NCBI RefSeq assembly: GCF_001294625.1
Contig: NZ_CP012677.1
Coordinates: 2,852,001 to 2,916,000 of the forward strand
Direction: 5' to 3'
From: Arthrobacter alpinus
GTDB taxonomy: Bacteria > Actinomycetota > Actinomycetes > Actinomycetales > Micrococcaceae
Length of the DNA: 64,000 nt
In this document: positions 38,152 to 45,956 of the stretch, one piece after another
How the letters are laid out: the number at the start of each line of letters is the position of its first letter
Numbering within the stretch: position 1 is the first letter of the stretch
Notes under the pieces: model-generated
What the model was told of the DNA's origin: nothing
What the model saw: only the letters and a program-made list of their open reading frames with translations
The model's database searches: none
Position numbers and translations under genes: made by a program

Positions 38152-38274
38152 GGGCCATCCCCCAGCCACACGACCTTCGGGTGCCCGGCAAGCCCCTTGC
38201 GAGCGTACTGCCCGTGCGTTCACCCAATGAAACGAACTTCTTGGAATGGCAAGCTCCCCTCTAAACTGGAGTGC

Positions 38275-39408
38275 ATGACCAATAACAGTGTTCCTTCCGT
38301 CGGCCTGGTTGGCTGGCGTGGCATGGTCGGTTCCGTTCTGCTGCAGCGTATGCAGGACGAAGGCGACTTCGGCAATATCAACCCCGTCTTCTTCTCCACC
38401 TCGAATGCTGGCGGCAACTCCCCGGCAATTACCGGCGGCGACTCCGGCAGGCTCGAAGACGCCTTTGACATTGACACGTTGGCCAAGCTGCCCATTATTG
38501 TCACCGCCCAGGGTGGCGACTACACCTCCCGGGTGCACACTGAGCTGCGCAACCGCGGCTGGGATGGGCTCTGGATGGATGCGGCCTCCACACTGCGAAT
38601 GAACGACGACTCGATCATTGTGCTGGACCCCATCAACCGTGACGTCATCGACGCCGGCCTCGCCAACGGCACGAAGGATTTCATCGGCGGCAACTGCACA
38701 GTCTCCTGCATGCTCATGGGTCTGGGTGGATTGTTCAAGAACGGCTTGGTCGAGTGGGGAACCTCCATGACCTACCAGGCTGCATCTGGTGGCGGCGCGC
38801 GCCACATGCGTGAGCTCCTGAACCAGTTCGGTACGCTCAACTCTGAGGTTGCCAGCGAACTTGACGACCCGGCGTCGGCCATCCTGGAAATTGACCGGAA
38901 GGTCCTGGCCCACCAGCGCGATGGCGTGGATTCTTCCCAGTTTGGCGCTCCGCTGGCCGGTTCCTTGATCCCCTGGATCGACGCGGACCTGGGCAACGGG
39001 CAGTCCAAGGAGGAGTGGAAGGCAGGGGTGGAGACCAACAAGATCCTGGGCAACACCGACGCCAACAAGGTCATCATGGACGGTCTGTGCGTGCGCATCG
39101 GCGCCATGCGCTCCCACTCCCAGGCCCTGACCCTGAAGCTCCGCGAGGACCTTTCCGTTGCTGAAATCGAATCGATTCTGGCCAACGACAACGAGTGGGC
39201 CAAGGTCATCCCCAACACCAAGGAAGCCTCCATGGCCGATCTGACGCCCGTCGCGGCGTCCGGCACCCTGGACATCCCCGTGGGCCGTATCCGCAAGATG
39301 GAGATGGGCCCGGAGTACATCAGCGCGTTCACGGTGGGCGACCAGCTCCTCTGGGGTGCCGCCGAGCCGCTGCGCCGCATGGTCAAGATCGCCGTCGGCA
39401 CGCTCTAG
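38275..39408 (+). CDS. asd: aspartate-semialdehyde dehydrogenase, enterobacterial type
   Basis: Reduces aspartyl phosphate to aspartate semialdehyde, the branch-point intermediate to lysine (and diaminopimelate for the cell wall), threonine and methionine. The 377-residue protein opens [18 protein letters not shown], which resembles the E. coli type more than the usual actinobacterial type. The active cysteine is in [15 protein letters not shown] (about Cys141), and the histidine in [16 protein letters not shown]. The start at 38275 is chosen over an earlier in-frame start: TAAACT at 38262-38267 ends seven bases before, so the mRNA is probably leaderless. No lysC is adjacent. Confidence 0.93.
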   Translation: MTNNSVPSVGLVGWRGMVGSVLLQRMQDEGDFGNINPVFFSTSNAGGNSPAITGGDSGRLEDAFDIDTLAKLPIIVTAQGGDYTSRVHTELRNRGWDGLWMDAASTLRMNDDSIIVLDPINRDVIDAGLANGTKDFIGGNCTVSCMLMGLGGLFKNGLVEWGTSMTYQAASGGGARHMRELLNQFGTLNSEVASELDDPASAILEIDRKVLAHQRDGVDSSQFGAPLAGSLIPWIDADLGNGQSKEEWKAGVETNKILGNTDANKVIMDGLCVRIGAMRSHSQALTLKLREDLSVAEIESILANDNEWAKVIPNTKEASMADLTPVAASGTLDIPVGRIRKMEMGPEYISAFTVGDQLLWGAAEPLRRMVKIAVGTL

Positions 39409-39424
39409 CCTCTCTCAACTGTGG

Positions 39425-39479
39425 CGCACTCGTTGCACCGGAAAGCGCTTACTTTCGCGATTTTCGTACAACGAGTGCG
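39425..39479. terminator. imperfect palindrome between convergent asd and HTH_42 genes
   Basis: Arms CGCACTCGTTG and CAACGAGTGCG (11 bases) enclose a partly paired 33-base centre. The plus strand continues with CTCAGTTTTT, so it can end asd transcripts; on the other side it closes the convergent gene. It resembles in size the palindrome at 40680-40732. Confidence 0.6.
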
Positions 39480-39488
39480 TCTCAGTTT

Positions 39489-40655
39489 TTAAGTTAAGTA
39501 GCGTTTGTAGGCTTGTGCAGAATTCTCCAGCGCCTTGCTTTGGGCCGGGCTGAGCACGCCAAACAGTTCTGGAAGCACGACGCCGGAGAGTTGGCTTTGT
39601 TTCTCCGCCGCACCTTGCGCCTTGCGCCAGGTCCCGGCCACCCTGCCGCCGACCACCACCGTTGCCTTGAACATGCCGTTGTTACCCGGCACCGTCAGGT
39701 GTGCGTGTTCCGGGGCCAGTGCTGCACTGCGGTCCGTGTAGCCGAGCAGATACTCGTCGAAGCCCGGGAGCAGGAGCACCGAACGGGCGCCAGGTGGCAC
39801 CGCCCTGCGCTGCACCGATTTACCGGATGCACCGCCGAGGAGTTCTGCGGTTTCCGGCGCCATAAAGTAGCTGGAGCCGTTGCATTCAATGGTTTCCAGC
39901 CCTGCCCTTGCCTGCGCCAGCCCGGCGTTAATGTCCTTGATCGTCAGCTTTGACCACCACTGAAAGTCCTTGATGGTTGCCGGCCCGTGGCTGCGGAAGT
40001 AGCGCAGGGCCAGCTCCGCAAGGGCTTCATCCCGTTCCAGGGTGCGCGGATTCTTGATCCAGTCTTGTGAGCTGACGTAGAACTGGGTGTTGCCGTTGCC
40101 GTCCGGGTTCACGGGCCCCTGCACCAGCGTCTGCTTCAGGCACAGCAGGAACAGGAAGTGATAGCCGCGCTGGGCTTTTGTTCCTTGGCCTGCCTGCTCG
40201 AATGCGGCCAACAGCGTCTCACGCGTCGACTTTCCGCCCGACTGTTCCAGCAGCGTAAGGGCCAGGCCTCGCACGTGCTCGAGGTCCGACGTCGTAATTC
40301 CTAGCTGGCGGTGGCGCGTGGCCTGGCCCTGCAACATGCGCCCGGCGGTGAGTGAGAGGATCCAGCCGAGGTCCTCGGCTACGGTGACGTGCAGGGTGCC
40401 GCGCAGGGGGCAGGAGCGGACGAGTTCGCCGCGGTTGAAGGCGGCTGTGACGTCGGTGCGGGTGCGCCCCGGGGAACGTAACCCGATGGCCCACAGTGCG
40501 CCCGGGAAGTCCTGCCCCTGCAGCGCGGTCAGGGAACGAACAACGTCCACCGGTCCCGGTGTGGGAATGGTGGACGCTTTGAGCAATGCGGGCCTGATCC
40601 ATTGTGCTGCCAGCCGGAGCCGGGCGATCGTGGAGGGGGTGACGCCAGGTGTCAT
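39489..40655 (-). CDS. winged-helix DNA-binding (HTH_42/AlkZ-like) protein
   Basis: A 388-residue protein of the HTH_42 (DUF1006) superfamily, which includes the DNA glycosylases AlkZ and YcaQ. The N-terminus has LTALQGQDFPGALWAIGLRS, the stretch where AlkZ-type enzymes carry their QxQ catalytic motif; here it reads LQGQD. RGTLHVTVAEDLGWILSL and the winged-helix region RYFRSHGPATIKDFQWWS follow. LLPGFDEYLLGY near the C-terminus is typical. A role in repair of alkylated or crosslinked DNA is inferred from the superfamily. It is bracketed by two palindromes. Confidence 0.85.
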   Translation of the reverse strand: MTPGVTPSTIARLRLAAQWIRPALLKASTIPTPGPVDVVRSLTALQGQDFPGALWAIGLRSPGRTRTDVTAAFNRGELVRSCPLRGTLHVTVAEDLGWILSLTAGRMLQGQATRHRQLGITTSDLEHVRGLALTLLEQSGGKSTRETLLAAFEQAGQGTKAQRGYHFLFLLCLKQTLVQGPVNPDGNGNTQFYVSSQDWIKNPRTLERDEALAELALRYFRSHGPATIKDFQWWSKLTIKDINAGLAQARAGLETIECNGSSYFMAPETAELLGGASGKSVQRRAVPPGARSVLLLPGFDEYLLGYTDRSAALAPEHAHLTVPGNNGMFKATVVVGGRVAGTWRKAQGAAEKQSQLSGVVLPELFGVLSPAQSKALENSAQAYKRYLT

Positions 40656-40679
40656 GACTTCAACTTAACAGAACAGACC

Positions 40680-40732
40680 CGCAGAAAACGGCGAAATACC
40701 ACGATTTCTCGGTGTTTTCGCCGTTTTCTGCG
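40680..40732. repeat. 21-base-arm palindrome upstream of HTH_42 gene
   Basis: The sequence CGCAGAAAACGGCGAAATACC is matched, with one extra base and one mismatch, by its complement at 40711-40732 around a 10-base loop. It lies between two minus-strand genes (desaturase upstream, HTH_42 downstream) and has no U-tract. It could terminate the desaturase transcript or be a dispersed palindromic unit. Confidence 0.6.
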
Positions 40733-40754
40733 AGTCAGTTGAAGGATTGGAGCG

Positions 40755-41882
40755 TTAGCGGGCGGAGCGCATATTTGCGGTGATGGGGCATTCGAAGGGG
40801 TCGCGCTGGCCCAGGCCAACCCTGTTCAGGTAACGCATCACGATCATGTACGACTGGCCCAGCGTGGTTTCGGTGTACGTGATGTTCCGCTCCGCACAGT
40901 AGGCACGGACCATGGGCTGGACGGCCTTCAGGTTCCTGGAGGACATGGTGGGGAAAAGGTGGTGTTCGATCTGGTAGTTCAGCCCGCCCATGCCGGCATC
41001 AACCCACCAACCGCCGGTGATGTTGCGGCTCATGAGCGTCTGGCGGCGCATGAAGTCGATCTTGACGTCCTTGGGGACCAACGGCATGCCCTTGTGGTTC
41101 GGGGCGAAGGAGCCGCCCATGTAGACGCCCAGGGTCATGACGTGCACGGCGATAAACGCCAGCCCGATGCCCCAACCGAGGAAGAAGATGGTGAAGGCGG
41201 GAAGGATGACCAGGCGAACCACCAGCAAGGCGATCTCCGCCTTGCGTTGCGGGACAACCTGAGTGCGGTCAAACACGCGCTTGACAGAGGCAATGTGCAG
41301 ATCCAGTGCAACAAGTGAGAGCAGCGGGAACAGGAAGTAGCCTTGGCGGGCAGCAAACCACTTGGCAAACCCCTTGCGCTTGGCAGCGTTGTCGGGGTCG
41401 AACACGATGACGCCGGGGTCTATGTCACCATCGACACCGACCTTGTTGGGGTTCAGGTGGTGCTTGCCGTGCTTGTTCATCCACCAGCCATAGCTCATGC
41501 CCACAAAAAGGTTGCCGGCGATGCGGGCAAGCCAGGCGTTCTTCTTGGCCGAGGCGAAGACCTGGCGGTGGGCGGCGTCGTGTGAGATGAACGCGGTGTG
41601 CGTGCACATGAAGCCAAGCAGCACCGCGGTGACCATCTGCCACCAGCTCTGCCCGAGCGTCAGGAACAAGGCCAGGACCGCCGAGTATCCAATGCCCTGG
41701 CGGATAAAGCGCGCCACATACCATTTGATGTCACGGTTCATCAGACCGGTGGCGCGCACCTCTTCGGCCAGCTGGATAAAGTCGGTGACGTGGCGGTCGC
41801 GGGCGGGGCGCTTTTTGGCTGGCTTGGTTAGAACAGTGCTCTCGTCCAATACATCCGGGCTGTCAAGTGTTGCCGACGACAT
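40755..41882 (-). CDS. membrane fatty-acid desaturase
   Basis: Integral di-iron desaturase of 375 residues that introduces a double bond into acyl chains. The three histidine boxes are clear: HDAAH (in FISHDAAHRQ), HGKHH (in KHGKHHLNPN) and QIEHHLFP. Hydrophobic pairs lie between them. The start is the ATG at 41882, with AAGGAG four bases upstream; the longer frame to 41951 is not needed. Cold adaptation of membranes is a likely use. A GC-rich palindrome (41994-42019) lies upstream. Confidence 0.93.
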   Translation of the reverse strand: MSSATLDSPDVLDESTVLTKPAKKRPARDRHVTDFIQLAEEVRATGLMNRDIKWYVARFIRQGIGYSAVLALFLTLGQSWWQMVTAVLLGFMCTHTAFISHDAAHRQVFASAKKNAWLARIAGNLFVGMSYGWWMNKHGKHHLNPNKVGVDGDIDPGVIVFDPDNAAKRKGFAKWFAARQGYFLFPLLSLVALDLHIASVKRVFDRTQVVPQRKAEIALLVVRLVILPAFTIFFLGWGIGLAFIAVHVMTLGVYMGGSFAPNHKGMPLVPKDVKIDFMRRQTLMSRNITGGWWVDAGMGGLNYQIEHHLFPTMSSRNLKAVQPMVRAYCAERNITYTETTLGQSYMIVMRYLNRVGLGQRDPFECPITANMRSAR

Positions 41883-41993
41883 GGGGCTCCTTACGCCTGG
41901 CCCGTCAAAGTGCGCCAGGTTAATAGAAAGTGCAGATCTTTCCATTAACACTACGAATAACGACGGCGGCGCACATCACACCGGGGAGCCGTC

Positions 41994-42019
41994 CTACCCC
42001 CCTACCCGGGTATGGGGTG
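41994..42019. promoter_or_regulatory. C/G-rich palindromic site upstream of desaturase
   Basis: The perfect 10-base palindrome TACCCGGGTA (42003-42012) sits in a run of C before and G after it (TACCCCCC... and ...TATGGGGTG). It resembles the general style of CsoR-type metal-sensor operators, but lies about 110 bases before the desaturase start and 40 bases after murB. Function is speculative. Confidence 0.25.
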
Positions 42020-42060
42020 CTGGAGTGTTTGTCAACAAGCCCAGCCCGCCCCACGGGCGG

Positions 42061-43140
42061 CTAGAGGGAGCAGCCCACCAGGACTGGTTCCGGGACCAGT
42101 GCTATACCAAACTGACGCACGACGCCGTCGCGCACCTTGCGAGCGATCCCCAGGATGTCCTGTGCCGAGGCAGAACCCCGGTTGGTGACGGCAAGCGTGT
42201 GCTTGGTGGACAGGGCCGCACGGCCGTTGGTGCCGCCCGCGTCCACGCCGTCCGGCAAAAGCAAGCCGTACCCCTTGCCGAAGCCTGCGTGCTCAATGAG
42301 CCAGGCGGCGCTGAGCTTTGTGAGCTCCCCAGCCGGCCAGCGCGGGGCGTCATCGGGCAAGGCGGCAGCAACCTCGGCAGTGACGATGGGGTTGGTGAAG
42401 AACGATCCAGTGGAATAGGTGTCCCTGTCGGCCGGGTCCAGGACCATGCCCTTGGACGCACGCAGGGCTAGGACGGTGCGGCGCAGTTCGAGTGAATTGG
42501 CGCGTTTACCGACCTCCACACCGAGGCGGCGGGCCAGTTCGGTATACGCCACGGGGGCGCTCATCCGGCCCAGCAGCAGTTGAAATTCAACGGTCAGCAC
42601 CACGTAGCGGGGGGAACCGTTGACGGTGGTGGCCTTCAACAGCGAGTCGCGGTAGCCGAACCTCAGCTCGTGGTTGGTGAAGGTGCGGACAGCATTTTTC
42701 TCCCGGTCCCAGGTGCGCACGGCGGCAATGCTCGAGGCGACCTCGCAGCCGTAGGCCCCAACATTCTGCACGGGGGTGGCGCCGGCGCTGCCGGGAATTC
42801 CGGAGAGCGCCTCGACGCCGCTCCAGGCGTGGAGGACGGTTTGGTGGACGAAGTCGTCCCAGTCGTGGCCGGCCTGGACCACCACGGAGGCTCCTCCACA
42901 GGAGTCCTCGGAGTTCGCCACAAAGCCGTGGCTGGCGATCTGCAGGACGGTGCCCGCGAAGCCGTCATCGGAGACCACCAGATTGGAACCCCCGCCAAGA
43001 ATCAAAAGGGGCTCTCCGGCGTCGTCCGCAGCACGGATGGCCGCGATGATCTCCGCCTCGGTGGTGGCCACAACGAAATTTCGTGCGGGGCCGCCAACAC
43101 CAACGGTGGTCAGGGAGCTGAGCAGTTTTTGACTAGTCAC
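42061..43140 (-). CDS. murB: UDP-N-acetylenolpyruvoylglucosamine reductase
   Basis: FAD enzyme of peptidoglycan synthesis; reduces UDP-GlcNAc-enolpyruvate to UDP-MurNAc with NADPH. The 359-residue protein has the FAD-binding stretch TTVGVGGPARNFVVA, GGGSNLVVSDDGFAGTVLQI, and PGSAGATPVQNVGAYG. The catalytic serine lies in GSFFTNPI and the last glutamate near PEPVLVG. It overlaps the MFS gene upstream by four bases and is last in the operon hadA-like, hadB-like, MFS, murB. Confidence 0.95.
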   Translation of the reverse strand: MTSQKLLSSLTTVGVGGPARNFVVATTEAEIIAAIRAADDAGEPLLILGGGSNLVVSDDGFAGTVLQIASHGFVANSEDSCGGASVVVQAGHDWDDFVHQTVLHAWSGVEALSGIPGSAGATPVQNVGAYGCEVASSIAAVRTWDREKNAVRTFTNHELRFGYRDSLLKATTVNGSPRYVVLTVEFQLLLGRMSAPVAYTELARRLGVEVGKRANSLELRRTVLALRASKGMVLDPADRDTYSTGSFFTNPIVTAEVAAALPDDAPRWPAGELTKLSAAWLIEHAGFGKGYGLLLPDGVDAGGTNGRAALSTKHTLAVTNRGSASAQDILGIARKVRDGVVRQFGIALVPEPVLVGCSL

Positions 43141-44402
43141 TTCTCAACAGTAGCTGTTGCCGGGTACTCCACGGCGTCCAGGTACTGTGGCCGGCGGACC
43201 ACAGGTGTGAGGAAGAACGCCACAACCAGCAACACCAGAACGGCAAGCAGGGAATGCAGCACACCAACGTGCTCAGCCAACAGGCCAAGCAATGGGGGAC
43301 CACCCAGGAAAGCCCCGTAGCCCACGGTGGAAACCACCGAGACTCTGGCCGCCGCTTGTTCGGGATCGTCAGAGGCGGCAGACATGGCCACGGGGAAGCC
43401 CAGCGCTGAGCCCAGACCCCACAAGACCAACGCGGACAAGGCAATTTCCTGGCTGGGAGCGAACACGAACAAGCCTAGGCCCAGCACCGCCGTGGCGGCA
43501 CTGACCCGCAACACGATGACCCGCCCGTACTTGTCAAGCACCACTGTCCCGGCAAAACGGCCAATGGTCATGGCGGAGACAAAGATGCCGTAACCGATGG
43601 CCCCGACAGCGTTTGAGGAGCCGTGACCGTCGGCCATCGCCAACGCCACCCAGTCCCCCGCGGACCCTTCGGCAAGCCCGAGCCCCAGTACCAGCACACC
43701 CAGCAACAAAGTCCGCGGATCCTTCCAGGCAGCGGCAATTTTCGCCTTCCCCGCCTTTTTGCGTGTCTTCGCGCTCACGCCGGCGTCCGTTGTGTCACCG
43801 GGACGCACATCCACCATCGACGCCGCGTGGGAAAGTTGGTCCGCCTGGTAGTGGCCGGCACCTATCCAAACAGCAATACAAACAATCACGGCTATCACCG
43901 AAAGGTGGATGGCCACTGGCAGGTGGGTCGAGGCCGCGAGCGCCCCCATCCCCGCTCCCGCCACCGTGCCGATGCTGAAGGAACCGTGCAGTCGGGGCAT
44001 GATGTGCCGCCCCAGGGCACGCTCAACCGCGGCGCCCTCAATGTTCGAGGCGGCGTTCCAGCTACCCGTGCCCAAACCAACAATGACCAGCCCGGCACCG
44101 ACGACCATGACCTCGGAGAACACGGTGGCACCGAACCCCACGACCATTACGCCCAGGGTTTGGATAATGCTGCCCCACCGGGATGTTAGTTTAGAACCAA
44201 GCCGGAGCACCACCAGCCCGGATGCTGCCACGGAAACAAAAGATCCCAGGGACATGCACAGCAGCATCAGGCCCACCGCGCCCGGAGTCAGGCCCAGATC
44301 ATCACGGATGGCCGGCAGACGGGAGACCCAACTGGCAAAGACCAGCCCGGACCCTGCGTACGCGGTAACTACCCCGTTGCGCCAGGCATTAACATCGCTC
44401 AC
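43137..44402 (-). CDS. MFS transporter
   Basis: A 421-residue transporter with 12 spans. It starts with GSGLVFASWVSRLPAIRDDL, a form seen in the FucP/YbjJ-like MFS group, and has MPRLHGSFSIGTVAGAGMGA and FAGTVVLDKYGRVIVLRVSA (inter-helix loop). Substrate unknown; the family includes sugar and drug exporters. It overlaps hadB-like before it and murB after it, four bases each, so it belongs to one operon. Confidence 0.88.
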   Translation of the reverse strand: MSDVNAWRNGVVTAYAGSGLVFASWVSRLPAIRDDLGLTPGAVGLMLLCMSLGSFVSVAASGLVVLRLGSKLTSRWGSIIQTLGVMVVGFGATVFSEVMVVGAGLVIVGLGTGSWNAASNIEGAAVERALGRHIMPRLHGSFSIGTVAGAGMGALAASTHLPVAIHLSVIAVIVCIAVWIGAGHYQADQLSHAASMVDVRPGDTTDAGVSAKTRKKAGKAKIAAAWKDPRTLLLGVLVLGLGLAEGSAGDWVALAMADGHGSSNAVGAIGYGIFVSAMTIGRFAGTVVLDKYGRVIVLRVSAATAVLGLGLFVFAPSQEIALSALVLWGLGSALGFPVAMSAASDDPEQAAARVSVVSTVGYGAFLGGPPLLGLLAEHVGVLHSLLAVLVLLVVAFFLTPVVRRPQYLDAVEYPATATVEK

Positions 44403-44824
44403 GCCACGCGAACAGTTGCTTGCGCCTTGACCAAAACCTTTTGACCATCCAAGGTCACGGCCAAGTCGACCCTTGCCGTGAACGCCTCTGCGTTCAGGGC
44501 CCCGATGACGCCGAGAATCTGCACGACGGCGCCGGGCGCACCGGCCAGGTCCGCGACCGGCACGGGCTTGGTAAAGCGGGTGCCGTAGGCGGTGACGGCG
44601 GACGGGTCACCCACCCAATCCGTGACGAGCTGAACGGCAGCGCCCATGGTGAACATGCCGTGGGCGATGACACCGGGCAGTTCGACCTCACGGGCAAAAC
44701 GATCGTTCCAGTGGATGGGATTGAAGTCCCCCGAAGCTCCCGCATATTTAATCAAGTCGGCGCGGCTTATTTCCAGCGTGCGAGAACCAATTTCCTGGCC
44801 CAGCGTCAGCTCTGAAAAGTTCAT
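44399..44824 (-). CDS. MaoC-like hydratase, HadB type
   Basis: A 141-residue hot-dog-fold enzyme with the catalytic MaoC motif GDFNPIHWNDRFA (Asp and His). It likely works as a heterodimer with the gene product before it, as HadB with HadA in mycobacterial FAS-II dehydration of 3-hydroxyacyl chains. Its ATG overlaps the stop of the HadA-like gene in TAATG, so the two are strictly coupled. Confidence 0.9.
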   Translation of the reverse strand: MNFSELTLGQEIGSRTLEISRADLIKYAGASGDFNPIHWNDRFAREVELPGVIAHGMFTMGAAVQLVTDWVGDPSAVTAYGTRFTKPVPVADLAGAPGAVVQILGVIGALNAEAFTARVDLAVTLDGQKVLVKAQATVRVA

Positions 44825-45273
44825 TATTGTCCCTCTCCGCGGACCAAGATGGCGGACACGGTGGTGGCCACGGGCTCGCCTGCCACGGTGGAAATTTCTG
44901 CGCGAGTGGTGATCATGGCACCGCCACCCATGGCACGCACGGTGTCAACGTGGAGTTCGGCCACGAGCTCATCGCCGGCCACAATGGGACGGTGGTGTGT
45001 GAACTTTTGTTCCGCGTGCACGACGCGGGAGAAATCGATTCCTGAATCCTGATCGTTGATCAACTGGGCGTCAGCGCGTTGTGCCACGATGATGGCGTAC
45101 GTTGGCGGGGCCAGCAGGTCCGTATACCCCAATGCATGGGCTGCGACAACCTCAAAATGGGCTGCGTGGGTGGCCTTGACTGCTGTGGCGAATTCACGGA
45201 TCGATTCGCGACCGACACTGTACACGTCACCTTGGGAATAGCTGCGTCCCTGCAGCGCGGGATTGATACTCAT
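44824..45273 (-). CDS. MaoC N-terminal-domain dehydratase, HadA type
   Basis: A 149-residue hot-dog protein of the FAS1-like dehydratase (MaoC_dehydrat_N) family, the non-catalytic partner of HadB. It has LLAPPTYAIIVAQRADAQLI and EQKFTHHRPIVAGDELVAEL; the catalytic motif is absent, as in HadA. The upstream TAGTCT box ends seven bases before the ATG and no ribosome site is at the usual distance, so a leaderless mRNA is likely. First gene of the hadAB-MFS-murB operon. In mycobacteria hadABC lies next to rpmG and tRNA-Trp/secE; here the block has moved. Confidence 0.88.
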   Translation of the reverse strand: MSINPALQGRSYSQGDVYSVGRESIREFATAVKATHAAHFEVVAAHALGYTDLLAPPTYAIIVAQRADAQLINDQDSGIDFSRVVHAEQKFTHHRPIVAGDELVAELHVDTVRAMGGGAMITTRAEISTVAGEPVATTVSAILVRGEGQ

Positions 45274-45311
45274 GGGGTAAAGACTATCCTCTGCAGCTGC
45301 GCCAGCGCACT

Positions 45312-45878
45312 CTATGAACGAGGCCCGGACCTCATCTGGGCCACCACCTCGAGCAGCGCCTCAACGTCAACGGCTTCGCCGTCGACCGTGGTGTGCTCGG
45401 AGCCTGAAGCCATACCGAAAAGGGCGGCGTTGTAGTAAAGCCCGTCTCCCAAAAGCATGACAGCCCGGGCCACGGTGGGATCCCCAATATCGGAGAGAAT
45501 CAGCTTGTACCAGGTAGCGTGAATCTCCGCGAAGGCCTGCCTAACCGTACTGTCCTCGCCCTGCGCCAAACGCATGGCGGCGACAATGACACGGTCAAAA
45601 GTGCTCTCGCCAAATACGCTGGTTCGCACGTAGTAGCTCGCGCAACCCCGTGGATCCTTTGACATTGCGGTGAAGTCCGCTTCCGCCAACTCACGCAACT
45701 GATTCACCAGCCCCTCTGTGAGGGCTTCTTTGCTCTTGAAGTGGTAAAGCAGCCCGCCCTTGGACACGCCCGCCGCCGCCGCTACTGCGTCCAAGGTTGC
45801 CGCGAGTGGGCCGTCATTGATGAGCAATTCCCCATAGGCATCGAGGACCCGATCCCGGGCTGGGGGTTGATTCGTCAT
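45312..45878 (-). CDS. TetR-family transcriptional regulator
   Basis: A 188-residue repressor with the TetR helix-turn-helix at residues 10-55 (LDAYGELLINDGPLAATLDAV, VSKGGLLYHFKSKEALTEGL). The C-terminal domain is of the SCO-type/TetR_C_37-like kind and binds an unknown ligand. It is divergent from an MFS efflux pump with 78 bases between; the site TACTGTACCG/CGGTATAGTA there is the probable operator. It lies 38 bases before the hadA-like gene and faces the same way. Confidence 0.91.
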   Translation of the reverse strand: MTNQPPARDRVLDAYGELLINDGPLAATLDAVAAAAGVSKGGLLYHFKSKEALTEGLVNQLRELAEADFTAMSKDPRGCASYYVRTSVFGESTFDRVIVAAMRLAQGEDSTVRQAFAEIHATWYKLILSDIGDPTVARAVMLLGDGLYYNAALFGMASGSEHTTVDGEAVDVEALLEVVAQMRSGPRS

Positions 45879-45923
45879 TGCTCCACCTTACAAGAAGTGA
45901 TGAAGTGCACCACCCAGACGGTT

Positions 45924-45949
45924 TACTGTACCGACTGGACGGTATAGTA
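45924..45949. promoter_or_regulatory. probable TetR operator and MFS promoter
   Basis: Arms TACTGTACCG and CGGTATAGTA (nine of ten positions complementary) surround a six-base centre. TATAGT at 45943-45948 within the right arm is a candidate -10 for the MFS gene, whose ATG follows at 45957. Binding of the repressor would cover the promoter. Confidence 0.7.
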
Positions 45950-45956
45950 TTGGTTG

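Noticed and set aside
37582..39117. Minus-strand 511-codon ORF
   Set aside because: Antisense to the membrane-protein gene and asd, whose plus-strand motifs are clear.
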